Shown here: positions 8,640-16,001 of the stretch, one piece after another | How positions within the stretch are numbered: the first letter of the stretch is position 1 | Layout of the letters: each line of letters starts with the position of its first letter | Source of the DNA: Lactobacillus gasseri ATCC 33323 = JCM 1131 | Lineage (GTDB): Bacteria; Bacillota; Bacilli; Lactobacillales; Lactobacillaceae | Assembly (NCBI RefSeq): GCF_000014425.1 | Contig: NC_008530.1 | Span: forward strand, 1,674,001-1,738,000 | Length of the DNA stretch: 64,000 nucleotides | Reading direction: 5' to 3' | Position numbers and translations under genes: made by a program | The notes under the pieces: generated by a model | The model's database searches: none | What the model was told of the DNA's origin: nothing | What the model saw: the letters and a program-made list of their open reading frames with translations, nothing else

Positions 8640-9788
8640 TTATCTTACACGGATTGCGTAATCTGGCATGAAGTAACTTGAGATAGTAGCTTGAGTTACG
8701 TTTTGACCTGGTTGTGGTGCGTGTACGTATTGGTTGTTACCTACGTAGATAGCATCGTGGTAGTCACCCCACATTAAGATGTCACCAGCTTGTGCTTGAC
8801 TTACAGAAACATGTTGGCCAGCACCAGCTTGTTGGTAAGTAGTACGTCCAATGTTCTTGCCTGCTTGGCTGTATGCGTATTGTACTAAACCTGAGCAGTC
8901 GTATGCGTTAGGACCAGTTGCGCCCCATACATAAGGCTTACCGATTTGTGATTTTGCTGCATTAACTACAGTTTGAGCAGTGCTACTTGATTGAGTAGAA
9001 GCTTGTTGCTTAGCTGGTTGAGCGGCTTGGCTTGAAGCTTGTTGAGTTTGTTGTTGTGCAGGCTTAGCAGCAGTAGTAGTATTTTGTGCAGGTGCACTGT
9101 AAGTTGCTGCTTGTTGAGTCTTAACTGTAGTGTTAGCTTGTGCGTAGTAGTTAGTCTTTGCTGGAGCAACATAAGTATTGTTAGTTGAAGCAGTGTATGT
9201 GCTTTGTTGTGCAGCAGTTTGTGCTACTGGAGCTTGTGCAGTTGCTGAAGTTTGTTGTGCGTTAGCTGCAGTATTAGTTTGTACAGATGCAGTTGCAACT
9301 GATGCTTGTTGTGCGTTGTTAACGCTAGCTACAGCAGTTTGTGCAGTAGCAGTAGTGTTAGCTGCAACGTTAGCTGCAGGAACTTGACTTACAGCTGCCT
9401 TAACTGCAGATAAATCAGCAGTAAGTGCGATTGGAGCTTCTTCTTGTACATCATCGCCTGAGATCCATTGGTCTCCACCTAAGTTATACCAAGTTTCACC
9501 CTTGACGGTCTTAACCTTCTTGTATGTCTTCCAGCTTGATTCATGTGGTAAGTACTTACCAGTTTGTTGCTTGCCATCTTCGTAGCTGTTCCAAACTGCG
9601 ACACTTTCACCAGTCTTAGAATTTACTTTTACAACACCAATTTGCTTTGCAGGAGCTTGGACAGTTGAAGCTTGTGCAGTACTGTTAAATGATAATGAGT
9701 TTAATTTAGCTGCACTTAAAGTTGCGATACCTGCAACAGCGAATGAAGCAGCAGTGGTAAGTTTGATTACTTTAGATTTGATAGTCAA
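8640..9788 (-). CDS. Secreted NlpC/P60 peptidoglycan hydrolase with SLAP-like wall domain
   Basis: The best start is the TTG at 9788, eight bases after GGAGG, giving 382 residues; the upstream ATG codons lie in or before the SD. A signal peptide (to about residue 36) is followed by an S-layer-type wall-binding domain (about residues 45-115). Then comes a long Gln/Ala/Thr linker and a C-terminal NlpC/P60 domain with catalytic Cys near 298 (DCSGL) and histidines near 344 and 356. Such enzymes cut gamma-D-Glu-Lys type bonds in wall peptides and help daughter-cell separation. The low-complexity linker makes long antisense open frames that are not genes. Confidence 0.92.
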   Translation of the reverse strand: MTIKSKVIKLTTAASFAVAGIATLSAAKLNSLSFNSTAQASTVQAPAKQIGVVKVNSKTGESVAVWNSYEDGKQQTGKYLPHESSWKTYKKVKTVKGETWYNLGGDQWISGDDVQEEAPIALTADLSAVKAAVSQVPAANVAANTTATAQTAVASVNNAQQASVATASVQTNTAANAQQTSATAQAPVAQTAAQQSTYTASTNNTYVAPAKTNYYAQANTTVKTQQAATYSAPAQNTTTAAKPAQQQTQQASSQAAQPAKQQASTQSSSTAQTVVNAAKSQIGKPYVWGATGPNAYDCSGLVQYAYSQAGKNIGRTTYQQAGAGQHVSVSQAQAGDILMWGDYHDAIYVGNNQYVHAPQPGQNVTQATISSYFMPDYAIRVR

Positions 9789-9986
9789 AGGTATTTCCTC
9801 CATAAAATTCTTTTTTCTTAATATTATCAACATAGCCGTCATTAATTAACTTAAAAGTTATGCTATGTGTCTCTTTTTTTAATTGACAATGGTTATTGTA
9901 GGGCATTAATATTACAGCCCTGTTACAAAGCTAAATCATTGTCATTACATTTCGCATATTCTCAATCTTTTTGCATTATGCAAAGC

Positions 9987-10544
9987 CTACTCATTATCAA
10001 GTTTTGCGATGATTTCATCTATCTTTTTAGCTGTTTCTTTCCAGTTATCATTATTCAATACATGCGCTTCTTTTGCTAATTCATCTGATAAATGTAAGTC
10101 GCGCTTAAATTCATAGCTGTTTAATCGTTTATCAATCTCACTCGCTTGATCTCCACGTGCTAGTAGTCTTTTTTTCAAAACAGAAAAATCAGAAACGGTT
10201 AAATAAATAAAATATACCTGCTTTCCTAATTTTTCCAAATATGATTTAACCCCATCTGTTTCTACTATTAAAGAAACTAGATCGTTCTTCTTCCAAGCTT
10301 TTTCTAAAGCTTCTTTACTTGAACCATATTGATATTCACCATATTTTACATGTTCAAAAAAATGAAGCTTTTTAAAGCTCTTATCATTTTCAAAATAATA
10401 TGATTTTCCAGGGATTTCACCTTTTCGGATTGGTCTTGTAGTATGCGTTACTACACGAGGAATATGATATTTTTCTGTTAAGTATTTTGAAACTGTGGTC
10501 TTTCCTACCCCACTTGGTCCAGCAATTATGATAATTCTTTGCAA
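9987..10544 (-). CDS. Guanylate kinase paralogue
   Basis: A TTG at 10544, nine bases after GGGAG, is the likely start, giving 185 residues. Forty more codons are open upstream, but they run over the promoter region and have no SD. The protein has P-loop AGPSGVGKTT at residues 7-16 and the GMP-kinase pattern of an HTTR stretch and YGSS where canonical enzymes have YGTP-like residues. The lid region RLLARGD is present. It resembles guanylate kinase (GMP + ATP to GDP + ADP) but looks divergent from the usual housekeeping enzyme, so the role is uncertain. It is divergent from the DUF2187-like gene. Confidence 0.75.
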   Translation of the reverse strand: MQRIIIIAGPSGVGKTTVSKYLTEKYHIPRVVTHTTRPIRKGEIPGKSYYFENDKSFKKLHFFEHVKYGEYQYGSSKEALEKAWKKNDLVSLIVETDGVKSYLEKLGKQVYFIYLTVSDFSVLKKRLLARGDQASEIDKRLNSYEFKRDLHLSDELAKEAHVLNNDNWKETAKKIDEIIAKLDNE

Positions 10545-10575
10545 AATATTACTCTCCCGCTTGAAATCGACTATT

Positions 10576-10604
10576 ATATATAATAGTATTTCACTATTGT
10601 AAAA
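10576..10604 (-). promoter_or_regulatory. Promoter of the guanylate kinase paralogue
   Basis: On the minus strand TTTACA, a 17-base spacer and TATATA (overlapping a TATAAT two bases on) lie about 35 bases before the proposed TTG start. This supports the shorter protein. Confidence 0.5.
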
Positions 10605-10607
10605 CAT

Positions 10608-10621
10608 TTCTGTACAGAAAA
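10608..10621. promoter_or_regulatory. 14-bp perfect palindrome before the DUF2187-like gene
   Basis: TTTCTGTACAGAAA is a perfect palindrome placed between the divergent promoters and touching the SD (AAAAGGGAG) of the downstream gene. It could be an operator or an mRNA hairpin limiting translation. Confidence 0.4.
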
Positions 10622-10634
10622 GGGAGTTTTTTAA

Positions 10635-10925
10635 ATGAAAAAAGCTGACGTAAAGATTGGACAAATTTTAGCTGCTACTTCTGAAGAGGAACTTAAGCAT
10701 CCTTTTCAAGGAAAAGTAGAAAAAATTTACGAAAATTCTGCTTTGCTAGCTATTACTTCATACGATCCAGAAGATGAATCTTCGGTTAACGAACTAAACA
10801 ACAAAATGGTTATTAACTTTAAGAACTTAAAGAAAGTTAAATCACCTGCACGTGGAAAAACAGCTGCAACTAATGATGTAAAGATTTCTAAGGTTCAACC
10901 AGATAAAACTAAAAAATCAAAATAA
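10635..10925 (+). CDS. DUF2187-like small protein
   Basis: This 96-residue protein has an N-terminal half resembling the small DUF2187/YkvS family (pattern G-K-V-E-K-I-Y-E-N-S around residues 25-35). Its tail is Lys/Thr-rich and disordered-looking. No function is established for the family. AAAAGGGAG lies eight bases before the ATG. It is divergent from the guanylate kinase paralogue and precedes a membrane protein gene by 51 bases without a visible terminator, so the two may be cotranscribed. Confidence 0.6.
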   Translation: MKKADVKIGQILAATSEEELKHPFQGKVEKIYENSALLAITSYDPEDESSVNELNNKMVINFKNLKKVKSPARGKTAATNDVKISKVQPDKTKKSK

Positions 10926-10976
10926 AAATTAAGCCTAAACAAGTTTTATTTTATATAAAAAGGTATCGATAATCAT

Positions 10977-12509
10977 ATGAAAAAAAGGCTACAAACATTC
11001 TTATTTTGGTTTATCTTAATCCAACCATTTCTAGATATTTATTGGTTATCAAGACCACCACTTCTAAAATTCTCAATTCCATCGATTTTGAGAGTTTTAG
11101 GAGTTTTTATTGCCATTATTTTATTTTTTAGCATCAAAAATAATTGGCAAAGATTAAAAAAGCAATGGTGGATTATTACTTATATTGCAACTTTAATCCT
11201 CTATTCGATTTGCCATTTATTCTCTGTTAAAAACTTTACTGGGGTAGATCCAACAAGCTTTGGCTATTCAGCAAAAGTTGAAATCTTCTACTTAATTCGA
11301 GCTTGTCTACCCTTGATAGTTATTTACATCACTTCATACAGTGATTTTAAAACTAAATACTTTTTCAGAGTAATTCAAGCAATTTCGGGTTTATATTCCT
11401 TAACGATTGTCATTTCAAATCTCTTCGTTTTTTCGCTAACTTCATATCATACTACAGAAGCTAAACGAATCAGTGCCAATATTTTTTCTTGGTTTACTCA
11501 AACGAATTATCCTTTTAACGCTTTAGCATCTAAGGGAATTTTTTTTCAAGCTAATACTTTATCAGCTATTTTATTCATGATTATGCCGATCATGCTCTAT
11601 ATTCTTTACAAAGAGTTTAACCTCTTAAATATAGTGCTAGTTAGTGTACAAGCCTTAGCAATGTTAATGCTAGGAACAAAGGTAGGAAACTTTGGCTTAA
11701 TTATTAGCTTAGTAATTTTCTTAATCACTTTCTTATTCCATAGTTTGATTTTGAAAAATACCAAATTTTCAGCCAAATTTCTAATTACGTTGATCTGCAT
11801 CTTAGCTGCCTCCAGTGCTATTTTTCCTTATAGTCCAACACTTAGAAGGTCTTCGCTTGAAAATGGAGTAGCTCAAAAAAGAAGTAATCTTGGCGATAAA
11901 AATAGACTCGATCAAGAGCTCGACTCTGGATTAAAAAGATATAAAGGGCAAAAACAAGCAGAATATCTAAAAGATTTTATTAAGAAAAATTATTGGGTTT
12001 ACTCTTTAAAACATGATTTAGTTTTAGATCATTATTCCTATCAAAATGATCCCTATTATTGGCTGGACGTCATGAAAAGGCCAGCTGCTGAACGATTAAA
12101 TTATCGACATCTTGAACAAGATATTCTTAGTCGCGTCATGAATAATGATAAAAATAAACTCAATAAACTTTTTGGTATTTCCTTTAGCCGTGAAAATAAC
12201 ATTGCTCCGCTAGAGCGTGACTTTTTAGCGCAGTATTATTCAATGGGATTACTGGGAACAATCTTGTTAACAATAATTTATATATTCGTTCTGGGCTATG
12301 GAATCTTTTACTGGCTAGTCAATAAAAATTCAAAAACTTTATTAATCTCTTCCCTACTTTTATCCGGTGGCTTCATTCTATTCGCTGCCTTTTATGCAGG
12401 CAATGTTCTTGAATACTTATCAGCAACATTAGTAATGGCATTTATTTTGGGATTTTTATTACAAAATATTCGATATAGCAAAACATCAAAATATCTAGTA
12501 AAGAAATAA
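10977..12509 (+). CDS. O-antigen ligase/polymerase-like membrane protein
   Basis: This 510-residue polytopic membrane protein has about eleven hydrophobic segments and one large extracytoplasmic loop near residues 285-400. That layout is typical of the O-antigen ligase/Wzy polymerase group, which join glycan units outside the membrane. In lactobacilli such proteins are linked to surface polysaccharide or wall-polymer assembly. There is no polysaccharide cluster here, so the substrate is unknown. The ribosome binding site (AAAAAGG) is about 13 bases from the ATG, further than usual. Confidence 0.7.
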   Translation: MKKRLQTFLFWFILIQPFLDIYWLSRPPLLKFSIPSILRVLGVFIAIILFFSIKNNWQRLKKQWWIITYIATLILYSICHLFSVKNFTGVDPTSFGYSAKVEIFYLIRACLPLIVIYITSYSDFKTKYFFRVIQAISGLYSLTIVISNLFVFSLTSYHTTEAKRISANIFSWFTQTNYPFNALASKGIFFQANTLSAILFMIMPIMLYILYKEFNLLNIVLVSVQALAMLMLGTKVGNFGLIISLVIFLITFLFHSLILKNTKFSAKFLITLICILAASSAIFPYSPTLRRSSLENGVAQKRSNLGDKNRLDQELDSGLKRYKGQKQAEYLKDFIKKNYWVYSLKHDLVLDHYSYQNDPYYWLDVMKRPAAERLNYRHLEQDILSRVMNNDKNKLNKLFGISFSRENNIAPLERDFLAQYYSMGLLGTILLTIIYIFVLGYGIFYWLVNKNSKTLLISSLLLSGGFILFAAFYAGNVLEYLSATLVMAFILGFLLQNIRYSKTSKYLVKK

Positions 12510-12511
12510 AC

Positions 12512-12557
12512 AAAAGACCTTACTCCGAATTTTCAATCTTCGGGGTAAGGTCTTTTT
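12512..12557. terminator. Bidirectional terminator
   Basis: AAAAGACCTTACTCCGAA and CTTCGGGGTAAGGTCTTTTT form a long stem with an 8-base loop between converging genes. Confidence 0.88.
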
Positions 12558-12571
12558 CTACATAAATTCTT

Positions 12572-13198
12572 CTACTTCAGTTCTCTCACAAAAGTACGGT
12601 CAGGCACTCTAATCAAGTAATATCGAGCTGCAGTCTTACCGGCATGCATTCTAAGACCGTTATACCAATTCTTCTTGTAAGTAGCAGTGTACGTTGCCAC
12701 ATAGGCACTTTGATATCGTTCATCTGCTTGAACTAATTGTTTAGCAGAATATGGAATAGCAGATGCTTGAACCGACATTGGATTCTTACCATCAGAAATG
12801 GTAGCGTAATTGCTTTTAACAGTTACTCTGTTTCCATTGCTATAGAAAGTATATGTTTGAACAGGTGCTTTCTTATTATCAGATCTAGCAGTAACATAGT
12901 ATGAACGTTTATTACCAGCTGTCAAAATTAAAGGCTGATATTCAATTTTGCTAGATAAAACTTTTTTATTTTTCAAATCAGGGTTGTAAAATAAGGTGAT
13001 GCTAAACATATAGATCGCACCACATAGAAGAACTAAAACTTCTAAGATGTCTAGCAGAGTTGTCTTCCATTCAAACCGCTTACGATCTTTTACAATCATC
13101 ATTAAGTGACGTTTACGAATATTTTGTACGATAAAAATCAAATACAAAACAAGTATTAACCAGGCCAAAATACCTAAAATATTCCATCCAAGTGTCAT
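12572..13198 (-). CDS. Membrane protein of the LVIS_2131-like lactobacillar type
   Basis: This 208-residue protein has two N-terminal transmembrane segments (about residues 7-27 and 48-68) and a predicted extracytoplasmic domain rich in Tyr, Thr and Lys. It resembles conserved lactobacillar membrane proteins of unknown function (an LVIS_2131-type assignment by memory, unverified). GGAGGATCC lies before the ATG. It is a single gene with its own terminator. Confidence 0.55.
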   Translation of the reverse strand: MTLGWNILGILAWLILVLYLIFIVQNIRKRHLMMIVKDRKRFEWKTTLLDILEVLVLLCGAIYMFSITLFYNPDLKNKKVLSSKIEYQPLILTAGNKRSYYVTARSDNKKAPVQTYTFYSNGNRVTVKSNYATISDGKNPMSVQASAIPYSAKQLVQADERYQSAYVATYTATYKKNWYNGLRMHAGKTAARYYLIRVPDRTFVRELK

Positions 13199-13266
13199 AA
13201 AGGATCCTCCATTTTCTTTAAGTTAAGTATACGGTACTTATGGATGTTTTTAAAACTTTTTTTAAT

Positions 13267-13295
13267 TTGACTTTATTAGAAAAAGTCGCGACAAT
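13267..13295 (+). promoter_or_regulatory. Putative promoter of nrdI-nrdF
   Basis: TTGACT, a 17-base spacer and GACAAT lie about 46 bases before nrdI. The -35 is good and the -10 weak. No NrdR box resembling ACACWATATMTTGTGT is visible nearby, which is unusual for an nrd promoter. Confidence 0.4.
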
Positions 13296-13310
13296 TGAAT
13301 ACGTAGAAGG

Positions 13311-13341
13311 TAGTTTTGGTGTATAGCGTTAGGCAAAACTA
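13311..13341 (+). promoter_or_regulatory. mRNA hairpin enclosing the nrdI ribosome binding site
   Basis: TAGTTTTG (13311-13318) is perfectly complementary to CAAAACTA (13334-13341). The 15-base loop holds the SD-like TTAGG, and the stem's last base is the A of the ATG. The fold would partly hide the start site. Confidence 0.45.
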
Positions 13342-13802
13342 TGGTAAAAATAGCTTTTTATACAATTACAGGACAAACGCAACGATTCATAAATAAAACG
13401 GGCCTTGATGCACATCGGATTGAGGATGCTCATCCTCAATATCAAATGAATGATAAATATATTTTGATCTTACCGTCGTATCAAGATTTTATGATGGATT
13501 CTGTTGTTGATTTTTTAACATATAAAGATAATAAAGAGAACCTTTTAGGTTTAATAGGATGTGGCAATCGTAACTTTAATGATCTCTTTGCCCAAACAGC
13601 AAAAAAGATCTCTGTTACACTGCACGTTCCGATTCTCTATTTACTTGAACTAAGTGGCAATTCGACTGATGTCAAAAACGTTCGTCAAATTGTCAAAGAA
13701 GCTCGTAAAAAAGAACGGGGTGCTCAAAAAGATTTGCCAGTTCAAAATCCATCTCTTAGCAATATTAGTTTCTTAAGTGACTTCAGGCAGAAAAATGAAT
13801 AA
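13341..13802 (+). CDS. nrdI: NrdI flavodoxin-like protein of class Ib ribonucleotide reductase
   Basis: This 153-residue protein shows the NrdI pattern: the FMN phosphate loop TGQTQRF (residues 9-15), the LPSYQD segment and the hallmark GCGNRNF near residue 74. NrdI uses reduced FMN to supply the oxidant that activates the NrdF metal-radical cofactor. The C-terminus carries about 25 extra residues beyond the conserved core. The stop overlaps the nrdF start (ATGAATAA), so the two are translationally coupled. NrdE and NrdH are absent from the window. Confidence 0.92.
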   Translation: MVKIAFYTITGQTQRFINKTGLDAHRIEDAHPQYQMNDKYILILPSYQDFMMDSVVDFLTYKDNKENLLGLIGCGNRNFNDLFAQTAKKISVTLHVPILYLLELSGNSTDVKNVRQIVKEARKKERGAQKDLPVQNPSLSNISFLSDFRQKNE

Positions 13803-14739
13803 AAAATCTTATTATAAAACAAGTAACTGGAATGCTGTCGAAGATCAAGTAGATCGTTCTGCTTGGGCAAGATTAAATGATATTGTCTACGAACCTCGTC
13901 GTGTTCCAATTCATGAAGATCGAGATGAATTTTCCCATCTCCCTAAAACTGAACAAACTATGCTCTTACATAGTTTTGGTTCTTTAGCTCTTTCATCTAC
14001 TCTCCAGATGAAAGTTTCACTCTCAAAAATAAAACAAGATGCAGAAAATTCTGAAGAAGCTGCTGTCTATAATGCATTGCAATATTTGGAATCAATTAAC
14101 AATAAAGCTTATGGTCATGCTCTAACTGAATTTTCTACTTCTAATGAGCAACGAGATGAAGCTTTTAATTGGGCAAATCAAAATCCATATTTGCAAAAGA
14201 AGATGAGGCTTTTAAATACAGTCTATCAATCCGATAATGCAATTCAGAAAAAGGCAGCACATGTTTTCATCTCAACCGGCTTGTATCATTCGTCATTCTT
14301 TGGACCCTTATATTTATTTGGGCAGCATAAATTACCACGTACAGCGGAATTAATTAAATATGCACTTAGAATAACGACTTTAAATGGCATTTATACAGGA
14401 ATTAAATTTAGACGTGACTTTTTCAACCTCTCTAAAGAAGAGCAAAAGAATATTCATAAATGGGTATATGATTTATGCGATAGATTATATGCTAATGAAC
14501 TTAACCACATTCATCTTCTATATGAAGACACTGGTTTAGAAGATAAAGTTGAACATTATATTCATTACACCTTAAACAAGGCACTTATGAACCTAGGACA
14601 AGAGCCAAAGTATCCTGAGAATGTTGAAACTTTAGATCCCACTTTAACAACAGGTTTGATGGAAAGTGCAATGATTGAAGATTTCTTCTTCTATACAAAT
14701 GCCCATCCAATTCTCAAAATGCATGAAATAAAAAAATAA
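13795..14739 (+). CDS. NrdF-like R2 subunit that has lost five of six metal ligands
   Basis: The ATG at 13795 gives 314 residues clearly homologous over their length to class Ib R2 (NrdF); shared landmarks include NWN at 11-13, EEA at 87-89, NKALMNLGQ at 261-269 and GIYTGIKF at 198-205. Against canonical NrdF, the first Asp is Ser68, the first His Asn102, the second Glu Ser160, the third Glu Thr194 and the second His Asn197. Only Glu99 remains, together with the radical tyrosine Tyr106. The pathway Trp near residue 32 is Tyr, and the acidic/aromatic C-terminal tail that docks to NrdE is missing. Described metal-free class Ie R2 proteins replace only three carboxylates, so this is a different variant. 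It may be a pseudoenzyme, a novel radical protein or a NrdI partner. The frame is intact and well kept. Confidence 0.88.
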   Translation: MNKKSYYKTSNWNAVEDQVDRSAWARLNDIVYEPRRVPIHEDRDEFSHLPKTEQTMLLHSFGSLALSSTLQMKVSLSKIKQDAENSEEAAVYNALQYLESINNKAYGHALTEFSTSNEQRDEAFNWANQNPYLQKKMRLLNTVYQSDNAIQKKAAHVFISTGLYHSSFFGPLYLFGQHKLPRTAELIKYALRITTLNGIYTGIKFRRDFFNLSKEEQKNIHKWVYDLCDRLYANELNHIHLLYEDTGLEDKVEHYIHYTLNKALMNLGQEPKYPENVETLDPTLTTGLMESAMIEDFFFYTNAHPILKMHEIKK

Positions 14740-14769
14740 GGAGTTAGCCCTCAAGGTTAACTCCTTATT
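14735..14769. terminator. Bidirectional terminator after the nrdF-like gene
   Basis: AATAAGGAGTTA and TAACTCCTTATT form a 12-bp stem that includes the nrdF-like stop codon and runs into the end of the converging gene. Confidence 0.8.
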
Positions 14770-15256
14770 TTGTCTTTTTAGCTTTCGTTTTTGATTCTGG
14801 TTTTTGATAATTACGAATGACTTCAATTTTCTCTTCAATTGCTTTAAATAGTAAGTCGCTATACTTATCTGGATCAGCTGCTATTTCGTCACTTGAACCC
14901 AAAATATCGATTCTAAAGTGTGATACATTTACATATTCTGAAATAGTTTCAAAATAAACATTTACTTCATATTCATCTTCGTTATTGCAAAAATTGCTAA
15001 TCTTTTTGTAATTAGTAAAAGGAAGATTAATGATATTACTCTCTAATGCAAAAGTCATTGGTCTTCTTCCACTAATTGCAAGCTGCGTTTGAATAAGTGA
15101 ATTATGCTTAAACGCTTGAACCACTTCACTAATCATCTTAGTTGCAATTTTCTTTAACTTAGTTTTTGTTATTTCGCTATACTTGATTGTTTCAAGATCT
15201 TGAAGATAATCTTGTTCTTCAATTTTTTTAGTTAATTCTTCTTGTTTAATTTTCAC
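14765..15256 (-). CDS. Uncharacterised 163-residue protein
   Basis: A GTG start, about ten bases after AAGGA, begins a charged protein with an N-terminal helical region (Lys/Glu-rich), a central beta-rich stretch and a Lys-rich tail. No signal peptide or membrane segment is visible, so it should be cytoplasmic. No family was recognised. It lies between the nrdF-like gene (converging) and the MazF gene (same strand, about 85 bases upstream) and may be read through from mazEF. Confidence 0.55.
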   Translation of the reverse strand: MKIKQEELTKKIEEQDYLQDLETIKYSEITKTKLKKIATKMISEVVQAFKHNSLIQTQLAISGRRPMTFALESNIINLPFTNYKKISNFCNNEDEYEVNVYFETISEYVNVSHFRIDILGSSDEIAADPDKYSDLLFKAIEEKIEVIRNYQKPESKTKAKKTK

Positions 15257-15341
15257 GATAAAAATTCCTTCATGTATCCTTTTTTCATTACTAAGATACT
15301 CAATAAATCTTATTCATGCAACCGAAAAAAGTTAGCTTTGT

Positions 15342-15683
15342 CTAATCAAACTGTAAAGCAAAGCTAAGTAGTTCCATTACCTTAAGCATATCTTCCGGTC
15401 TAAGATGATCTGCTGGTTTTTCATCTAATAAACGCATTCTTGAAAAAGTTTGAATTTGTGCTGCATTTACTCGGCCATGAACATGATAGCCTAGCAAGTC
15501 TAGATATGTCGGGAAGTGATTACCATGTGAAGTAATGGGACACAACATTAAATAATTAGTTTTCTCATTATATGAATTAGAAGACACTACAACTGCTGGA
15601 TGTTTTCCTTTCATTTCTTGTCCAACTGAAGGTGAAAAATCTGCCCATACAATATCTCCTTGTTTAAATTTAATCTTCGGCAT
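15342..15683 (-). CDS. mazF: MazF/PemK-type endoribonuclease toxin
   Basis: From the ATG at 15683 (GGAGG upstream), 113 residues show the MazF pattern: GDIVWADFSPSVGQE, then HPAVVVSS and LCPITS. MazF toxins cut mRNA at short motifs. The frame is open another 24 codons upstream, but those overlap the antitoxin gene and lack an SD. The start overlaps the 3' end of the antitoxin gene by 14 bases, the usual coupling of such pairs. Confidence 0.9.
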   Translation of the reverse strand: MPKIKFKQGDIVWADFSPSVGQEMKGKHPAVVVSSNSYNEKTNYLMLCPITSHGNHFPTYLDLLGYHVHGRVNAAQIQTFSRMRLLDEKPADHLRPEDMLKVMELLSFALQFD

Positions 15684-15921
15684 GACGTAATTCCTCCATC
15701 GCCAAATTTTCCCAAGCTTCCCTTTCTGGTCCTGGTACATCTTCAAATTTAGCATCGGAGGTATAAGGATTCGAAATTTTCGGTATTAAGATCAAACTAC
15801 CATCAGATTTTTGATGAATTGTGTACTCAGTTCCTACCTCTACCTTAAACGAAGCAGGAAGTGAAAAGCCCACTGAGTTACCAACCTTTTGAGTTACAAT
15901 ATGATGAATAGATATTTTCAT
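15670..15921 (-). CDS. mazE: MazE-type antitoxin (AbrB-like DNA-binding)
   Basis: This 83-residue protein has an AbrB/MazE swapped-hairpin domain at the N-terminus (HIVTQKVGNSVGFSLPA) and an acidic C-terminal tail suited to wrap the toxin. It is expected to neutralise MazF and repress the shared promoter. GAGGT precedes the ATG. A small inverted repeat (15941-15954) next to the -10 is a likely operator. Confidence 0.87.
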   Translation of the reverse strand: MKISIHHIVTQKVGNSVGFSLPASFKVEVGTEYTIHQKSDGSLILIPKISNPYTSDAKFEDVPGPEREAWENLAMEELRHAED

Positions 15922-15940
15922 AAGTTTTTACCTCATTAAT

Positions 15941-15954
15941 TACTTTCAAAAGTA
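15941..15954. promoter_or_regulatory. Candidate mazEF operator
   Basis: TACTTT-CA-AAAGTA is a perfect 6+6 inverted repeat between the -10 and the mazE SD, where an autorepressing antitoxin would bind. Confidence 0.4.
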
Positions 15955-15983
15955 TTGTAGTACTAAAAAAGACTAACTTTCAA
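15954..15983 (-). promoter_or_regulatory. mazEF promoter overlapping the upstream terminator
   Basis: On the minus strand TTGAAA (15983-15978), an 18-base spacer and TACAAT (15959-15954) form a good promoter. Its -35 lies in the loop and stem of the terminator that ends the upstream RNA, so termination and initiation share DNA. Confidence 0.5.
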
Positions 15984-16001
15984 AAGAAAGTTAGTCTTTT
16001 T
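15965..16001 (-). terminator. Strong terminator of the 16-kb structured RNA
   Basis: AAAAAAGACTAACTTTC and GAAAGTTAGTCTTTTT form a 16-bp stem with a 4-base loop and T-run (minus strand). It also has a T-run on the plus strand. Confidence 0.88.

Noticed and set aside
8966-9387. Long open frames on both strands within the NlpC/P60 gene
   Set aside because: They mirror the Gln/Ala/Thr low-complexity linker, lack ribosome binding sites and give repetitive Leu/Gln or Ala/Val/Cys products.
9883-9912. Plus-strand TTGACA with TAATAT at 18-base spacing
   Set aside because: Nothing on the plus strand follows before the converging guanylate kinase gene, and no terminator marks a small RNA; an antisense transcript is possible but unsupported.
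10545-10664. 40 N-terminal codons of the guanylate kinase paralogue
   Set aside because: They cover a promoter and overlap the divergent gene; a well-placed SD supports the TTG start at 10544 instead.
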